The notes below the pieces were generated by a model that saw only the letters and a program-made list of their open reading frames with translations, was not told the origin of the DNA and did no database searches. The position numbers and the translations under genes are program-made. From positions 1 to 9,060 of the forward strand of contig CADCPV010000184.1 of assembly GCA_902803345.1 (NCBI GenBank): a DNA stretch of 9,060 nucleotides. Reading direction: 5' to 3'. Below, in pieces: positions 7,030-9,060 of the stretch (positions within the stretch are counted from its first letter, which is position 1; each line of letters begins with the position of its first letter). Source of the DNA: an uncultured Eubacteriales bacterium (GTDB lineage Bacteria > Bacillota_A > Clostridia > Lachnospirales > Lachnospiraceae).

Positions 7030-7068
7030 CTGATCGCCCCGCACAGTCAAACCGCATGGAGCACTGAA

Positions 7069-9060
7069 TTAATTCTCATTGTCATAGCTTTCGTCGCCGT
7101 AGCCGTCATCCGTGTATTCCGAATCGGAATAATCCGAATCCTCGTCATAAGCCACGTCTTCCGTATACGCGGAGAGCGCCTCTTCGAAATTTCCTGCATT
7201 CTCCTCATATTCTGCGGATTCCGCGGTATTCTCGTCGTCGGAAGCCTCTTCTTCCCGAAGCTGAGCCGCCTTCTGGGCCTTCTGTTCGGCATTGGCTCTC
7301 GCCGCCTCTTCCATAGCCTGACGGTAGCGGATCGCCTTCTCTTCCATCTCCTCTTCGAAGCGCTCGTCGGAATCCAGACGGATGTCACGGTAGCACTTCA
7401 TGCCGGTACCTGCAGGAATCAGGTTGCCGATGAGGACGTTCTCCTTCAGGCCGATCAGGTGGTCTACCTTGCCGTTGATTGCGGCCTCGGTCAATACCTT
7501 CGTGGTCTCCTGGAAGGAAGCCGCCGACAGGAAGGATTCGGTTGCCAGAGAAGCCTTTGTAATACCGAGCATGATCTGCGTGCCGACAGCGGGTTCCTTC
7601 CCCTCTGCGACAAGCTGTTCATTCATCTCGTTGAAATTCAGCACATCCATGGTCACGCCGGGCAGGACATCGGAATCACCGCAGTCTTCGACGCGGACCT
7701 TCTTCAGCATCTGCCGGACAATGATTTCAATATGCTTGTCGTTGATCTCAACGCCCTGCAGACGGTAGGGACGCTGTACTTCATGAAGCATATAGTCCTG
7801 AACCGCCCGGAGGCCCTTGATCCGTAAGATATCATGCGGGTTGATCGAACCTTCGGTGATCTTGTCGCCGGCCTTGATCATGTCACCGGTCTGAAGTTCT
7901 GTCGTACCGTGCTTTGCAAGGTTTGAGCCGAACGTGATCAGGTAGGTTCTGGAATCGCCGGTCTCGGGATTCGTCACCACGACTTCGCGCTTCTTCTTGG
8001 TATCGCGTACGGTCACTTCGCCGTCGATTTCGCTGATCGTCGCCATACCCTTGGGGGTACGTGCTTCGAAAAGTTCCTCGACACGGGGAAGACCCTGTGT
8101 GATATCGCCGCCCGCGACGCCGCCTGTATGGAAGGTTCTCATCGTGAGCTGCGTACCGGGCTCGCCGATCGACTGGGCGGCAATGATGCCGACCGCTTCG
8201 CCGACCTGAACGGGTTCGCCGGTTGCCATGTTCGCGCCGTAGCACTTCGCGCAGACGCCCATATGGGACTTGCAGGCGAGGTTGTTCCGGATCTTCAGGG
8301 AATCTCTGCCCTGTGCGGAAAGCACCTGCAGGATCCTGTCCGCAAGCCGCGGGGTAATCATGTTGTTCTTTTCAATGACCAGTTCGCCGGTCTTGGGATC
8401 TACAACGTCCTCCGCCACAAAACGGCCGACAAGACGCTCACGGAAGGATTCGACGACTTCGCCGCCGTCCATCAGTGCGGAAACTTCCATGTAGGGGATT
8501 TCTCCGCCCTGTGCACAGTCTTCCTCACGGATGATGATGTCCTGCGAAACGTCCACGAGACGGCGCGTCAGGTAACCCGAGTCTGCGGTACGAAGCGCCG
8601 TATCCGACATACCTTTCCGGGATCCGTGTGCGGACATGAAGTACTCCAGTACGTTCAGGCCCTCGCGGAAGTTCGAGGTAATCGGAAGTTCAATCGTATG
8701 ACCGGTGGTATCCGCCATCAGTCCGCGCCATCCGACGAGCTGCTTGATCTGGGAATTCGATCCGCGGGCGCCGGAGTTCGCCATCATGTAAATGTTGTTG
8801 TATTCGCCGAGGTTCTTCATGACCACGTCGGTCAGTTCATCGTCAACGTTCTTCCATGCGGAAATAACTTCACGGTAGCGTTCGTCTTCGCTGATGAGAC
8901 CTCTGCGGTAGTTCCGGGTGATCTTCGACACAGTCTGCTGGGCCTTCTGGATCAGTTCGTCCTTCTCGGCCGGGATGACCATGTCATCAATCGAAACGGT
9001 CATGGCAGCCTTTGTGGAGTACTTGTAGCCAAGCGACTTGATCGAATCCAGCACTTCCGC
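7069..9060 (-). CDS. rpoC: RNA polymerase beta' subunit, C-terminal 663 residues (5' part outside window)
   Basis: Large catalytic subunit of RNA polymerase; roughly the second half is present and the frame is open to the right edge (first codons read A-E-V-L-D). Numbered from the window edge, the bridge helix region [11 protein letters not shown]...[10 protein letters not shown] spans about 131-171. The second zinc site is complete with C182, C263, C270 and C273 (spacing x6 and x2 between the last three, as in E. coli). The trigger loop [18 protein letters not shown] (297-314) runs straight on to [17 protein letters not shown] without the large proteobacterial insertion. [20 protein letters not shown] and [20 protein letters not shown] mark the end of the conserved body. 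After [13 protein letters not shown] comes an unusual tail of about 102 residues: a charged, probably helical E/K/A/R-rich part, then an acidic, tyrosine-rich, probably disordered end. A terminator follows, then uxaC. Confidence 0.99.
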   Translation of the reverse strand, partial: AEVLDSIKSLGYKYSTKAAMTVSIDDMVIPAEKDELIQKAQQTVSKITRNYRRGLISEDERYREVISAWKNVDDELTDVVMKNLGEYNNIYMMANSGARGSNSQIKQLVGWRGLMADTTGHTIELPITSNFREGLNVLEYFMSAHGSRKGMSDTALRTADSGYLTRRLVDVSQDIIIREEDCAQGGEIPYMEVSALMDGGEVVESFRERLVGRFVAEDVVDPKTGELVIEKNNMITPRLADRILQVLSAQGRDSLKIRNNLACKSHMGVCAKCYGANMATGEPVQVGEAVGIIAAQSIGEPGTQLTMRTFHTGGVAGGDITQGLPRVEELFEARTPKGMATISEIDGEVTVRDTKKKREVVVTNPETGDSRTYLITFGSNLAKHGTTELQTGDMIKAGDKITEGSINPHDILRIKGLRAVQDYMLHEVQRPYRLQGVEINDKHIEIIVRQMLKKVRVEDCGDSDVLPGVTMDVLNFNEMNEQLVAEGKEPAVGTQIMLGITKASLATESFLSAASFQETTKVLTEAAINGKVDHLIGLKENVLIGNLIPAGTGMKCYRDIRLDSDERFEEEMEEKAIRYRQAMEEAARANAEQKAQKAAQLREEEASDDENTAESAEYEENAGNFEEALSAYTEDVAYDEDSDYSDSEYTDDGYGDESYDNEN
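7072..7377 (-). other. Low-complexity acidic C-terminal extension of RpoC
   Basis: This in-frame segment encodes about 102 residues beyond the conserved RpoC body. The first 40 or so (from [15 protein letters not shown]) are charged and helix-prone. By my count the final 62 residues hold 26 D/E, seven Y and a single basic residue, in short repeats of D/E-Y-S/T type such as [11 protein letters not shown] and end in SYDNEN. The frame is intact and closes with TAA at 7071-7069, so it is a real tail, not a frameshift. Its function is unknown to me. Confidence 0.7.

Noticed and set aside
6979..7068. Catabolite-repression (cre) or uronate-regulator operator in front of uxaC
   Set aside because: I searched the gap for a cre-like TGNAANCGNNNNCA pattern or another inverted repeat apart from the terminator and found none.
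7066..7075. Perfect 10-nt palindrome GAATTAATTC over the rpoC stop codon as a possible operator
   Set aside because: It is short, AT-rich, does not extend, and overlaps coding sequence; such palindromes are expected by chance.

Overview
The window reads as a chromosomal housekeeping locus of a low-GC-phylum (Firmicutes/Bacillota) organism, most likely a Lachnospiraceae-type member of the Clostridia. The EF-G and EF-Tu sequences carry features I associate with that family (the EF-Tu N-terminus with the [16 protein letters not shown] run, and an EF-G G-domain insertion before DTPGHVDF). RpoC lacks the large trigger-loop insertion of proteobacteria, S12 has the Firmicutes-type insertion before PQKRGVC, and Shine-Dalgarno sites are strong AGGAGG types. 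The species assignment is from memory of these families, not from a search.

All genes lie on the minus strand, so transcription runs from high to low coordinates: rpoC (5' part outside the window, 9060-7069), then uxaC (6978-5578), eda/kdgA (5552-4914) and kdgK (4899-3805), then rpsL (3653-3234), rpsG (3065-2595), fusA (2532-424) and tuf (306-1, cut by the window edge). The flanks are the conserved rpoBC / str-operon block. In between sits a three-gene hexuronate catabolic cassette: uronate isomerase, KDPG aldolase and a KDG kinase. Together these cover the first, fifth and fourth steps of the glucuronate/galacturonate route to pyruvate plus glyceraldehyde-3-phosphate; the oxidoreductase and dehydratase of steps two and three are not in the window.

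The regulatory layout is informative. A 9-bp GC-rich hairpin with a T run follows rpoC, and its T run lies directly against the uxaC ribosome binding site, leaving no room for a promoter downstream of it. At the other end, a consensus promoter (TTGACA, 16 bp, TATAAT) starts 8 nt after the kdgK stop and serves rpsL. A 12-bp hairpin with a T run begins right after its -10 box, so the predicted start site falls inside the hairpin's first arm. This geometry could stop upstream read-through while letting new str transcripts pass. A second consensus-like promoter (TTGAAA, 17 bp, TATAAT) precedes tuf. An 8-bp perfect hairpin sits directly before the rpsG ribosome binding site, in the interval that in E. 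coli holds the S7 autoregulatory site.

I see no mobile element, CRISPR array, tRNA, rRNA or defence system, and no gene-free stretch over 300 bases (the longest is 168). The window holds no exotic new system; its interest is the uronate cassette wedged between two essential information-processing operons and how its borders are insulated.
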